Origin: Leifsonia sp. CL147
GTDB lineage: Bacteria; Actinomycetota; Actinomycetes; Actinomycetales; Microbacteriaceae
Reading direction: 5' to 3'
DNA: 64,000 nt
Assembly: GCF_900114565.1 (NCBI RefSeq)
Contig: NZ_FOTM01000023.1
Location: 1 to 64,000 of the forward strand
Shown here: positions 1 through 8,255 of the stretch, piece after piece
How positions within the stretch are numbered: the stretch's first letter is position 1
Layout: each line of letters starts with the position of its first letter
The notes under the pieces: model-generated
What the model was told of the DNA's origin: nothing
Database searches by the model: none
The model's input: only the letters and a program-made list of their open reading frames with translations
Made by a program: the position numbers and the translations under genes

Positions 1-144
1 GACAGGCCGACCCGCGGCTCGCGCCGCGACATGCGCGGCGACCGTGTGATGAGAGCAACCCGCGAGCTGCCCCGCCGCCCGATACGACCCCGTCGCATCG
101 AACGCTTCCAGAATCTCCATGACTTCTCCGTCAGACTTCAACAC
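1..144 (-). CDS. istA: IS21-family transposase IstA, N-terminal part
   Basis: Transposase of an IS21-type element; only the first 48 codons are inside the window, and the rest lies beyond position 1. The visible peptide begins VLKSDGEVMEILEAFD and continues with a helix-turn-helix segment containing AGCSHHTVAAHVAAR, which is the DNA-binding start typical of actinobacterial IstA proteins. The start is GTG at 144 (a TTG at 141 is possible), preceded by a GGAAGGGG ribosome site a few bases upstream. It is read away from the disrupted hydrolase. Whether the full element is intact cannot be judged here. Confidence 0.8.
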   Translation of the reverse strand, partial: MLKSDGEVMEILEAFDATGSYRAAGQLAGCSHHTVAAHVAARAAGRPV

Positions 145-241
145 AGCCCCTTCCCGGGCGACGACGACTTCAGCACCCGTCATCGAACCGGGAAGGAGGA
201 CCCACCGCCGCGACGACGCGCGGGGCGGAACCATCAGACGT

Positions 242-328
242 GGGCAGAACTCATGGCCACCAGCGGGCAGTTCTCCTGGCCACCCACGGGCAGTTCTCGT
301 GACCGCCTACGGGCAGTTTTCCATGGCC
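242..328. repeat. Four 23-bp-spaced terminal repeats of the IS21-type element
   Basis: The core GGGCAGTTCTCNTGGCC occurs at 242, 265, 288 and 311, a period of exactly 23 bp. The first copy has AA for TT, the third has TGACC, and the fourth carries one extra base. Multiple repeats inside the ends are characteristic of IS21 elements, where they bind the transposase. Confidence 0.85.
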
Positions 329-335
329 GCCGACA

Positions 336-854
336 CCGCTCGCCGAGGGCATCGAAGATCTGATGAAGAACAACGTCGCTGAAAGCCGGTGGTTCCAGTG
401 GGGGCGGTCGGCGCTCGCGGACGGTTCGTTCGAGCACATTCTCGGCAACGCCGGTCACACCATCGCCCACCTGATGATCGACCTGCAACATGTCGCCCGA
501 CCGGAGATCGCAACGCCGACCTGGATTCGTGCGTACTCCAGCCCCTTCTCAACCCCGGCGCAGTCCCGCGGAGTGATCGCGTTCCCGCGTCAGGTCCTCG
601 AAGGCCCGCAGGGCCCTCCGCCCGGCCCGCCGCCGCCGGAAGCCGTCGCCGCGCTCAAAGCGCTGCCCGCGATGCTGGCGGTCGGGATGCGAGACACAGC
701 ACTGCTGCCCGAGTATGTGATTCCAGCGTTCAAGCTCAGCTACCCCGACGCACCTGTGGTCGAGATCCCAGACGCCGGCCACTTCCCGACCGAGGACGCA
801 CCCCAAACGCTCCTGGCCCTGCTCGACCTGTTCCTGCAGACAACACCTGACTGA
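336..854 (+). pseudogene. alpha/beta-hydrolase, C-terminal remnant cut by the IS
   Basis: An open frame runs from the insertion boundary at 336 to a TGA at 852-854 and matches the C-terminal half of alpha/beta-hydrolases of the haloalkane-dehalogenase type. The loop AVGMRDTALLPEYV is where the acid residue of such enzymes sits, and DAGHFPTEDAP holds the catalytic histidine. The N-terminal half with the nucleophile elbow is absent, so no activity is expected. The ATG at 363 is only an internal methionine; the frame is open up to the IS tip, consistent with insertional disruption of a once complete gene. Confidence 0.75.
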
Positions 855-1118
855 GTCCGGAGCCACCGGGGGACCGTCTCCGCGGGTTGCGAGGTTCTCC
901 CTCATCTATCTGCACGATGGCCACTCGGCTTCTATCACGAGCTGCAGAAGGCAGTCGACGCGTCCGCGTTGAGCCGCGGAAATGCCGGAGGCGTACATGG
1001 AGACGCCATTCTTTCGCGGTCGAACCACAGGACGATCAACCGCACGCCGTGTTCGCGCCGAATTGATGAAGACGCAGCAGGCGGTTGAACTCACCGGTCA
1101 TGCTCAGATCTGGAGAGC
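855..1118. other. Gap without recognised gene
   Basis: Between the hydrolase remnant and the end of the TetR gene there are only short frames in several phases with no recognisable domain and no convincing ribosome site. It may be further debris next to the insertion sequence. Confidence 0.4.
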
Positions 1119-1712
1119 CTATGAGTCACCGCTGGACACCGCGTCGATAAGCGCGTGGATCCGCGCCTCGACTTCGGGCTGCGAGCGTTGAGTCGGGTCG
1201 ATGGCGCACGCAACCGTCAGCCCGTCCACATACACGGAAAGCAACTCGGCGATCGTCTCTGCGGATAGGCGAGATCGGATGGCACCGGCGTCGAGGGCTG
1301 CTCGCACTGCCTCTATCACGCGATTCTCGTAGTTCGCGTGGTCAGCGGCGAGGGAGGCCGCCAAGCCTGGGCGGTCGGCCAACCTGCCCAAGAGACCAAG
1401 GAAGATGCGGAAGTCGAGTGAGCTGGTCTCGTCGATCGGTAGTGCGCGCACGAGGATAGCGGTGAGGTTCCCCAGCGGATCCTCGTCGTGGGTTTCAACC
1501 GCATCGAGCTCGCGCTGCAGCGCGAGGCGGTACGCGTAAAGGAGGAGTTCGTCCCTGTCCGAGAAATAGTGGGTGATGACTCCCCGCGTCCAGCCCGCTT
1601 GGGCGGCAACGTTTCTGATGGAAACGCCATCAATCCCTTCCCGCGAGAGAACCTCGAGCAACGCCACGCCCAGTTCTTCGCGCCGCTGTTCATAGTCGAC
1701 GATCTTCGGCAC
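1119..1712 (-). CDS. TetR/AcrR-family transcriptional regulator
   Basis: A 197-aa DNA-binding repressor of the TetR type, read divergently from the P450 operon. The N-terminal HTH is seen in VSIRNVAAQAGWTRGVITHY followed by FSDRDELL; the rest is the helical ligand domain typical of the family. I chose GTG at 1712 because AAGGGGG lies about six bases upstream; an in-frame ATG at 1757 would add 15 residues but has no ribosome site. It is the natural candidate to bind the palindrome at 1813-1825 in the shared upstream region and control the P450 genes. The ligand is unknown. Confidence 0.85.
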   Translation of the reverse strand: MPKIVDYEQRREELGVALLEVLSREGIDGVSIRNVAAQAGWTRGVITHYFSDRDELLLYAYRLALQRELDAVETHDEDPLGNLTAILVRALPIDETSSLDFRIFLGLLGRLADRPGLAASLAADHANYENRVIEAVRAALDAGAIRSRLSAETIAELLSVYVDGLTVACAIDPTQRSQPEVEARIHALIDAVSSGDS

Positions 1713-1782
1713 CTGCGCCCCCTTCTGTCCCAAGGTTCGTTCCCTTGAATGTGTCACCGATGTAAAGCCCTCGTTACGAGTC

Positions 1783-1825
1783 TTGTCTAAACCTTCACGC
1801 CCATGGTTTTATATGACAGTGTCAT
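1783..1825 (+). promoter_or_regulatory. Candidate promoter and TetR operator of the P450 operon
   Basis: ATGACA and TGTCAT form a perfect inverted repeat around one central base at 1813-1825. It lies next to an AT-rich TTATAT stretch at 1809-1814 that could be a -10 element, with TTGTCT at 1783-1788 as a weak -35. The P450 ribosome site GAGGAGG (1834-1840) follows. Position and symmetry fit repression by the divergent TetR protein; binding is inferred. Confidence 0.55.
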
Positions 1826-1845
1826 TTATCAACGAGGAGGATGAC

Positions 1846-3045
1846 ATGACAGACGATCCTTTCACCGTCGGCGAACTGGTCGAGAAGCCGTGGGTCCCAT
1901 GGGAACGAGTGGCGCCGAGCACGAATGTGATCCGGTCCTCGCGCGGCGTGGAAGTTCTCGGCTATGAAACCAACGCCGCGCTGCTGCGCAACACGGATTT
2001 CAGCACCGGGCTCGTGGAGCTGTTCGACGTCAGCGGAGTGACAAAGCAAGACTTCCGGGAGCTTACGGCCAGCAGCGTGAACTACGTCGAAGGTGCGGCG
2101 CACACACGTCTCCGGTCCGCCATCGGCTCCTTCTTCACGCCGGCCCGCGTAGCGGGTATGCGCGATGAGGTCCGGGCCGGTATCGAAGAATCGCTCGACG
2201 CGATCGGTGACAGTGACTCGGTTGAGCTCGTCAGCCAGCTCATTCGCGGGGTACCCGCGGGAGTGTTTGCACGGCTGCTGGGAGTGGATCCGGTCGCTCA
2301 CGGCACGTTCATCAGTCGGATCTCCGAGGAAGCGGTCCGCGTTTTCGAGATGAACCCCACGCTCGGGGACCACGTGACGGAGGCGTGGACGGAGCTGACG
2401 AACTGGGTCGACGAACTCATCGCCCTGCACTCGCCCGGTCCGGCCGACGGCAACGTCATCGACCACCTTCTCGCACAGAAGGCCGCTGGAAAGGTGACAG
2501 CGGCCGACATCCGGTCCGCTCTGGTCACGCTGCTCGCCGCGAGCACGGACACCACCCAGATCCTCGCCGGCCTCATGTTCTGGTCGTTCGCGGAGAACCC
2601 CGGCGAATGGCAGCGGTTGCGCGAGCAGCCCGAACTGGCGTCGTCGGCGGTCACAGAGTCCGCGCGATACCGCCCAGGCGACGCGTGGATCTTCCGCGTG
2701 GCGACAATCGACACCACCATCGACGACATGCCCGTGAAGGCCGGCGATCACGTGTTCGCCCTGATCGGGGCGGCTCACCGCGACCCCCGCGCGTTCACCG
2801 ATCCTGACCGCTTCGACATCGGCCGTTCCGAACGTCTGCCGATGAACTGGGGCGTTGGGCGCCATTTCTGCATGGGGCGGATGTTCGCTGTCATGGAACT
2901 GGAGGAACTGCTCCTCGCGACTTCGAAGCGTTGGGAGCGTTTGGAGCATCGAGACCGTTCCGCAGCCGCGAACGCCCCCTACCTCTCCGTGCAGCAACAG
3001 CTGCCCCTGCGGGTCCATCGTGCCGCGGTGCCCGCATCGGCCTGA
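1846..3045 (+). CDS. Cytochrome P450 monooxygenase
   Basis: A 399-aa soluble bacterial P450 that inserts one oxygen atom into an organic substrate using electrons from a ferredoxin. The heme-binding segment is NWGVGRHFCMGRM with the thiolate Cys at residue 342, the ExxR motif is ESAR at 271-274, and the I-helix is AASTDTT near 231-237. That I-helix has Ser where the common motif has Gly, and the heme loop has Trp where Phe is usual. The start ATG at 1846 has GAGGAGG five bases upstream. The next two genes supply its ferredoxin and reductase, so all three form a complete class I system. The substrate is not known; the downstream permease and amidohydrolase suggest a nitrogen-containing compound. 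Confidence 0.93.
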   Translation: MTDDPFTVGELVEKPWVPWERVAPSTNVIRSSRGVEVLGYETNAALLRNTDFSTGLVELFDVSGVTKQDFRELTASSVNYVEGAAHTRLRSAIGSFFTPARVAGMRDEVRAGIEESLDAIGDSDSVELVSQLIRGVPAGVFARLLGVDPVAHGTFISRISEEAVRVFEMNPTLGDHVTEAWTELTNWVDELIALHSPGPADGNVIDHLLAQKAAGKVTAADIRSALVTLLAASTDTTQILAGLMFWSFAENPGEWQRLREQPELASSAVTESARYRPGDAWIFRVATIDTTIDDMPVKAGDHVFALIGAAHRDPRAFTDPDRFDIGRSERLPMNWGVGRHFCMGRMFAVMELEELLLATSKRWERLEHRDRSAAANAPYLSVQQQLPLRVHRAAVPASA

Positions 3046-3061
3046 ACGCAAAGGACCAGAA

Positions 3062-3259
3062 ATGCCCTCCCTGAACCCGGACACCAACGCTTGCATCGGC
3101 GCCGGCATCTGCACGAACACCGCGCCCACCGTCTTCGACCTCGGCGCCGACGGTCTCGTCCGCCTGCGCACCACCGATGTCGACACCAACGATGTCCCAG
3201 ACACGGACGCCGCCATCGCGATGTGTCCCGCTCAGGCGTTGTCGTGGTCGCGGAGCTGA
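3062..3259 (+). CDS. 3Fe-4S type ferredoxin
   Basis: A 65-aa electron carrier that passes electrons from the reductase at 3261 to the P450. It shows the single-cluster cysteine pattern of P450-linked actinobacterial ferredoxins: CIGAGIC (C-x5-C) near the N-terminus and a CPAQAL near the C-terminus. The short, acidic chain starting MPSLNPDTNACIG is typical. It lies 16 bases after the P450 stop and its TGA ends one base before the reductase ATG, so the genes are co-transcribed. Confidence 0.92.
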   Translation: MPSLNPDTNACIGAGICTNTAPTVFDLGADGLVRLRTTDVDTNDVPDTDAAIAMCPAQALSWSRS

Positions 3260-3260
3260 C

Positions 3261-4412
3261 ATGACGACGACGGTCATCGTCGGCGCAGGCGCCGCAGGTC
3301 TCACATGCGCCAGGACCCTCCGAGAGCTTGATGACGAACGATCGATCGTCGTCATCGACAAGGATCCTGATGTCCCGTACGAGCGTCCTCCGCTGTCGAA
3401 GGCGCTGGTCGGTCCGGACCCGGCGGGCACAGGCGTCCACGAACTGATCAGCGCAGGCATCAGAGTCGTGTTCGCACAGGCACTCAGCCTGGATGCCAGG
3501 GCTGGCGTGCTGCACACCACCGCTGGCGTGGTCGCCTACGACGATCTCGTGCTCGCTCCAGGCTCTCGGCCCCAGCGTGCCGACTGGACATCGCCGGAGA
3601 TTCGCTCTCTCCATTCCTGGGAAGACAGTCGACGCCTTCGCCGAGCCGTGTCGACGGCCCAGGCTGCGGTCGTCGTCGGCGGCGGGTTCGTCGGTGCCGA
3701 ACTGGCTGCCTCGCTGGTGAGCGCCAACGTCCCGACCACCCTGGTCTTCCGCGAGCGGGCGCTATTCGCGCGCCGCCTCGGGCAGGCGGCATCGGACGTT
3801 CTTACGCAACTGCACACGGAAGCCGGTGTCGAGCTTCTCGCGGGGCGGTCCGTGAAAGCTGTGCATCCCGGCGATCCCACACGCGTTGTCCTGACGGACG
3901 GTGCACACGTTGAGGCGGACCTGGTCATAGCTGGACTCGGCTCACGTCCCGATACCGATTGGTTGCGTCACACCGGTCTGCTTGCCGACGATGGGACGAT
4001 CCAGACCGATCGATGTCTGACGACCACCGCCACGCGCATCAAAGCGGCCGGCGACAGCGCACGCTGGGCCGGCGCAGACGGTCGATCTCTGCGCTCCGCG
4101 CACTGGAGCACTGCGCGCGCGCATGGCCGTCATATCGCGCAAGACCTGGCCTCCGGTTCGGAGACGCCGTTCACAGAGCCGCCGTACTTCTGGTCGATGC
4201 AGCACGGCAGCCTGATACAGGGCATCGGTCTCGTAGACCCGCAACTCGAGCAGATCGATGTCATTCCCGCGGCCGGGCCGAAACCCGGACTGCTCGTCCG
4301 TTTCACCATCGACGGCAACACCGTCGGCGCCCTAGCCATCAACAACCCTCACGGGTTCGTGGCCGCGCGCGCCGACGTTGAACGCTACCCTGCGTCCGCA
4401 CTCGCTCGCTGA
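3261..4412 (+). CDS. FAD-dependent ferredoxin reductase
   Basis: A 383-aa NAD(P)H:ferredoxin oxidoreductase of the putidaredoxin/rhodocoxin reductase type. The FAD-binding GAGAAGL lies at residues 7-13, the NAD(P)-binding VVVGGGFVGAELA near 138-150, and the second FAD contact is AGDSARW. A C-terminal reductase domain follows. It completes the P450 electron chain in the cytoplasm. The ATG lies directly behind the ferredoxin stop, which argues for coupled translation. Confidence 0.92.
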   Translation: MTTTVIVGAGAAGLTCARTLRELDDERSIVVIDKDPDVPYERPPLSKALVGPDPAGTGVHELISAGIRVVFAQALSLDARAGVLHTTAGVVAYDDLVLAPGSRPQRADWTSPEIRSLHSWEDSRRLRRAVSTAQAAVVVGGGFVGAELAASLVSANVPTTLVFRERALFARRLGQAASDVLTQLHTEAGVELLAGRSVKAVHPGDPTRVVLTDGAHVEADLVIAGLGSRPDTDWLRHTGLLADDGTIQTDRCLTTTATRIKAAGDSARWAGADGRSLRSAHWSTARAHGRHIAQDLASGSETPFTEPPYFWSMQHGSLIQGIGLVDPQLEQIDVIPAAGPKPGLLVRFTIDGNTVGALAINNPHGFVAARADVERYPASALAR

Positions 4413-4459
4413 CGCGCCCACCCCCTACGCACCATCCCTACAAGATTGTCGAGAATCTC

Positions 4460-5917
4460 ATGACCCTAGAAGATTCGCCTGCCCGCGCCGTCAGCCTCAA
4501 GTCAGGAATACTCACGGCCGGCGGAATCGCCCTGATCGTGGTTGCTGCGGCCGCGCCTCTCGGTCTCATCGCCGGCTATGGACCGCTTGGATTCCTCGTT
4601 GGCGGCATCGGCGCTCCCGCAGGCTTCCTCGTCGCCGGTATCGTCCTGGCGCTGTTCGTCGTCGGCATTCTGGCCATGGCACGATACATCGGCCGCCCGG
4701 GTACGTTCTACGCGTACGTCGGCGAAGCCCTGGGGCCAGCGGCCGGTACTGCCGCCGCCGCGCTCGCGATCGTCGCTTACCTGGTCATCAACATCGGCGG
4801 AATCGGGATCGTCAGTTCCACCACCGAAAACCTGATTCACGTTGTCACGGGAGTGGATGTTCCGTGGTGGATCCTCGGTCTGCTGATCACCGCGGTGACC
4901 TGGTACGTGTGTCGCCGCGGAATCGACGTGGGAGTGAAGGTTTTGGTTGTGCTGCTGGTTGCCGAGGTCGGCATCCTCATCATCATCGCGATCGCCGTGC
5001 TGGCCAAAACCGCCGTTGGGCACCTTTCGTTCGCGTCCTTCGCGCCTTCGAACGTATTCACGCCCGGCATGGCCGCAGCAGCCCTTGTCTGGTTCGGTGC
5101 GTACTTCGGCATCGAATCGACCACGATCTACCGGTCCGAAGCCAAGAACCCGAACAGGACGATCCCTCGGGCGACGGCTTTCTCCCTGGCATTCCTGGCA
5201 CTCTTCTACTGCTTCGTGGCATGGGCGATCGCACAAGCATTCAGCGTGCCGGAGCTCCAGGCCGCAATCGCAAAGAACCCGACCGCGATGATCTATCTCA
5301 TCGGAGACCACTACGTAGGACCGTGGGCCGGCCTGACGGCGCAAACCCTCCTTGTCACGAGCTCGATCGCCTCGGGGATCGCGTACTTCAACGCGGTGAG
5401 CCGCTACGGCCACTCCATGGCTGCGGATGGCATCCTTCCTGGCTCTGCAATGCGCGTGCACCCGAAGTTCCGCTCACCGTCGTTCGGCAATGTTCAGGCC
5501 CTCATCATGGCGGGAGTGGTTCTCCTCTTCGGACTCTTCAGGCTCGACCCGTATCTTCAGCTGACCGTCTGGTTCTCCAGTCCCGGCACCCTCGGGCTCA
5601 TCTCATTGATGGCCCTGGCTTCTCTCGCTGTCGCCGTGTTCTTTTTTGCTCGGCCTCGCGAAGGTCTGAGCACGGGGCGCCGCGTCTTTCTCGGCATCAT
5701 CGCGGCCACCGCGGCGCTGTTGCTCGCCAGTGTCGTCATCCTCATGGTTGTGAACATCGAACTTCTTACCGGCGCGGGTGGGCTGCTGAACACGATCGTT
5801 GTGATCGTCCCGGTCGTGATCTTCGTCGTCGCGTTCGTCACGAGCACGGTGCGGCGACGGACGGCCCGCCGTAACGTCGATCAGACCGTGCCGGTTCCTG
5901 AAGGAGAAGGCGCATGA
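4460..5917 (+). CDS. APC-family amino acid/amine permease
   Basis: A 485-aa integral membrane protein with about 12 hydrophobic segments, of the amino acid-polyamine-organocation family. The N-terminal GGIALIVVAAAAPLG segment and the following helices match APC permeases, and the C-terminus is a short charged tail. It presumably imports the compound degraded by the neighbouring amidohydrolase and P450. The ribosome site before the ATG is weak (GAGA). Its stop overlaps the next start by four bases (ATGA at 5914), so uptake and hydrolysis genes are coupled. Substrate specificity cannot be read from the sequence. Confidence 0.88.
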   Translation: MTLEDSPARAVSLKSGILTAGGIALIVVAAAAPLGLIAGYGPLGFLVGGIGAPAGFLVAGIVLALFVVGILAMARYIGRPGTFYAYVGEALGPAAGTAAAALAIVAYLVINIGGIGIVSSTTENLIHVVTGVDVPWWILGLLITAVTWYVCRRGIDVGVKVLVVLLVAEVGILIIIAIAVLAKTAVGHLSFASFAPSNVFTPGMAAAALVWFGAYFGIESTTIYRSEAKNPNRTIPRATAFSLAFLALFYCFVAWAIAQAFSVPELQAAIAKNPTAMIYLIGDHYVGPWAGLTAQTLLVTSSIASGIAYFNAVSRYGHSMAADGILPGSAMRVHPKFRSPSFGNVQALIMAGVVLLFGLFRLDPYLQLTVWFSSPGTLGLISLMALASLAVAVFFFARPREGLSTGRRVFLGIIAATAALLLASVVILMVVNIELLTGAGGLLNTIVVIVPVVIFVVAFVTSTVRRRTARRNVDQTVPVPEGEGA

Positions 5918-7608
5918 CGAGCACAACACACAGCCCTGTCGATGTTGTCTTCGTGGGGGATCACTGGAGCGCCGGTCTGCCGAGCTCCGTGAGCGGAGCC
6001 GTGGCGGTGACGGGCGACCGTATCACCGCGGTCGCACGAGATCTTCAGGACGTCGAGGAACTCATCATTCGTGCACGCCGAGTGATCCCCCTGGGGGACG
6101 GCCTTCTCATCCCCGGCTTCCAGGACGCTCACGTGCACCCGATCATGGCCGGATTGCACATGCAGGAGTGCGCCCTTCATCACCTCGAAACCGCGGAGCA
6201 GTTCCTTGAAGAGATCTCCAGGTATGCAGGTACGCACACGGATAAGGAATGGATCACCGGCGCGGGGTGGACGTTCGCGGCCTTCCCAGCGGGAGGCCCG
6301 CGACGCGAGGTCCTGGACAGGATCTGCGGTGGTCGCCCCGCCGCGCTGGTCGTACGAGATGAGCACGCCGTCTGGGTGAACTCTGAGGCTCTCAACCGAG
6401 CGGGAATCACATCCGAAACACCTGACCCGGCGGGAGGTCGCATCCAGCGCGATGCCGACGGAGAGCCGACCGGTGTGCTTCATGAGGCTGCGATGGCGCT
6501 CCTCAACGGTGTGAGGCCCGCTCCTACGTCCAAGGAGTTGTACCAGGCGCTCCTCGATGCGCAGCGAGCCCTTCATGCGGCAGGTGTGACGGCATGGCAG
6601 GACGCACTCGTCGGCAAATTCGGTGACATTGCTGACGTGTTCGAAACCTATCGACGTGCCGCCGTCGAGGGCAGTTTGACCGCACGAGTAAACGGCGCGT
6701 TGTTCTACGAACCGAAGTCGGGCATCTCGCAAGTAGATCGGATGAGCGCGCGACGCGACCAGACGCACGGGCTGTTCACCACGCACACCGTCAAGATCAT
6801 GCAAGACGGGATTCCCGAAAACCACACGGCGGCGCTGCATTCGCCGTACTTGGATGGCCATGGACATCCCACCGACGTCCGTGGTGATTCCCTCATCGCC
6901 CCCGATGCGCTGAGAGACGTCGTGCGCGCTCTCCAGAGGGAGGGCTTCGACATACACTTCCACGCCATGGGTGATCGGGCACTCACTGAAGTCCTCGACG
7001 CGGTCGCTGAAGCCGCAGACGAGCACGGTCGCTTCCGGCATCAGGTCGCGCACGTACAGTCGGTGCGTCCCGAGGACGTCGGACGTTTCGCCGCTCTCGG
7101 GGTGGCGGCCAATATTCAGGCGCTCTGGGCTGCGCACGGCCAGCAAATGGATGAGTTGTGTGTTCCGCTACTTGGACCGGGCCGCGCTGAGCAGCAGTTC
7201 CCCTTCGCCGACCTCCTGCACGCAGGCGCTCGCCTCGCCGCGGGCAGCGACTGGCCGGTCAGCGATCCCTCGCCGATGAAAGCGATTCACGTCGCCGTGA
7301 ACCGAGTGGCTCCCGGAAGCAGCCCAGACGCACCGATCTTCATCGAACGTCAGCGGCTCACCCTCCCCGAGGCGTTGACCGCCTACACCATCGGCAGTGC
7401 GTACGTGAACCGCCTCGACGACACCGGTGTGTTGGAAGCCGGCTATCTCGCGGATCTCACAATCCTGGACCGCAACCCGTTCCAGGTTCCCCAGCTGGAC
7501 TTGCATACGGTAGCGCCGACCGCGACCTTTGTCGGCGGGAGGCCTGTGTGGACCGCTGACGACGAGCCGGAACGGGCGGCCCCCGTGCTCGTGGACCGCG
7601 AGATCTGA
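5914..7608 (+). CDS. YtcJ-like metal-dependent amidohydrolase
   Basis: A 564-aa cytoplasmic amidohydrolase of the YtcJ/NfdA branch. Metal-ligand motifs are in order: DAHVHP near residue 70, DIHFHAMGD near 350, VAHVQ near 380 and AAGSDWPVSD near 445. Family members hydrolyse formamides and other amides, so the likely role is C-N cleavage of the compound brought in by the upstream permease. The gene starts inside the permease stop codon and its own TGA shares a base with the next ATG (TGATG at 7606-7610), so permease, hydrolase and TetR gene are tightly coupled. Confidence 0.88.
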   Translation: MTSTTHSPVDVVFVGDHWSAGLPSSVSGAVAVTGDRITAVARDLQDVEELIIRARRVIPLGDGLLIPGFQDAHVHPIMAGLHMQECALHHLETAEQFLEEISRYAGTHTDKEWITGAGWTFAAFPAGGPRREVLDRICGGRPAALVVRDEHAVWVNSEALNRAGITSETPDPAGGRIQRDADGEPTGVLHEAAMALLNGVRPAPTSKELYQALLDAQRALHAAGVTAWQDALVGKFGDIADVFETYRRAAVEGSLTARVNGALFYEPKSGISQVDRMSARRDQTHGLFTTHTVKIMQDGIPENHTAALHSPYLDGHGHPTDVRGDSLIAPDALRDVVRALQREGFDIHFHAMGDRALTEVLDAVAEAADEHGRFRHQVAHVQSVRPEDVGRFAALGVAANIQALWAAHGQQMDELCVPLLGPGRAEQQFPFADLLHAGARLAAGSDWPVSDPSPMKAIHVAVNRVAPGSSPDAPIFIERQRLTLPEALTAYTIGSAYVNRLDDTGVLEAGYLADLTILDRNPFQVPQLDLHTVAPTATFVGGRPVWTADDEPERAAPVLVDREI

Positions 7609-8156
7609 TGCCGGGACGAACCACGCGAACGGAGATCATCGCAGCAGCAGAACACCTGTTCGTTGAATACGGCGCGGCGAGCACCCTGGAGGAAATCGCC
7701 GCCGAAGCACGAATCTCGAAGGGAGGACTTCTGTACCACTTCCCCAGCAAGGAAGCGCTGAGGTCCACCGTGTGCCAAGAAGTCGTGGATCGGCTGTGGC
7801 GAGCAGTCCACAGCCTTGTGGCCGCTGAGGACGACGGTCGCCCTGGAGCGCTGCTACGCGCGTACGTACGCGCGCTCACCGGCGACAGCGCTGGAGCCGC
7901 ACGAGTGTTCCAGCCGAGCGCGCTCCCTCAACTTTTCCATGAGACGCCGGGGACCACGGACGTGCTCCATGAGGACGCAGAGAGATGGCGTGCCGCATTC
8001 GCTGCCGATGGGATCGAGCGGGCCGATTGCCTCGTCATCCGACACAGCGCCGAAGGTGCCGCCACAGCCGCAGGCGAAGGGTACATCGACGGTGAGGAGC
8101 TGCTGATCATCCGGAATCGTCTTCTCTCAATGATCGATTCGACGCAGCTCCGGTGA
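7608..8156 (+). CDS. TetR-family transcriptional regulator
   Basis: A 182-aa repressor, last gene of the P450-to-amidohydrolase operon. The HTH is STLEEIAAEARISKGGLLYH followed by FPSKEAL; the C-terminal half is a divergent ligand domain. Its ATG overlaps the amidohydrolase stop. It could feed back on its own operon or bind the perfect palindrome at 8158-8179, which starts two bases after its stop codon. Two TetR genes frame one catabolic operon here, which is unusual enough to leave their division of labour open. Confidence 0.87.
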   Translation: MPGRTTRTEIIAAAEHLFVEYGAASTLEEIAAEARISKGGLLYHFPSKEALRSTVCQEVVDRLWRAVHSLVAAEDDGRPGALLRAYVRALTGDSAGAARVFQPSALPQLFHETPGTTDVLHEDAERWRAAFAADGIERADCLVIRHSAEGAATAAGEGYIDGEELLIIRNRLLSMIDSTQLR

Positions 8157-8157
8157 T

Positions 8158-8190
8158 AAAACCACCACGTGGTGGTTTTGGTGCTATCGT
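8158..8190 (+). promoter_or_regulatory. Perfect palindromic operator (copy 1) and -10 element
   Basis: A perfect 22-bp palindrome spans 8158-8179, with half-sites AAAACCACCA and TGGTGGTTTT around a central CG. A TATCGT at 8185-8190 can serve as -10 box for the gene at 8256. The same layout recurs near 13637, 15343 and 18787 in this island. A rho-independent terminator is a less likely reading: the two halves leave no loop. Confidence 0.7.
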
Positions 8191-8255
8191 TGCTCTTCAT
8201 CGAGCCTCAGGAAGTTCGTTGAATGGCGACGACGCCACGAAGGAGCAACAGCCAG

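Larger units (their letters stand above)
1..335 (-). mobile_element. IS21-family insertion sequence, one end (runs off left edge)
   Basis: This is the left-most part of an insertion sequence that continues outside the window. It carries the first codons of an IstA-type transposase on the minus strand and, upstream of it, four regularly spaced repeats of the kind known as transposase-binding sites at IS21 ends. The outer tip is placed at 335, where the minus strand begins TGTCG; TG-starting tips are usual for the family. The hydrolase reading frame starts exactly beyond this point, which supports the boundary. The other end and istB are not in view. Confidence 0.8.

Noticed and set aside
906-1191. 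Short frames between the hydrolase remnant and the TetR gene
   Set aside because: No ribosome site, no domain and no consistent codon pattern.
1822-3216. Long minus-strand frame opposite the P450 gene
   Set aside because: It is the antisense shadow of a clear P450 gene and shows no domain of its own.
8158-8179. Palindrome as a rho-independent terminator of the TetR gene
   Set aside because: The two halves are separated by only two bases, so no hairpin loop is possible, and the same layout recurs in front of other genes with -10 boxes behind it.
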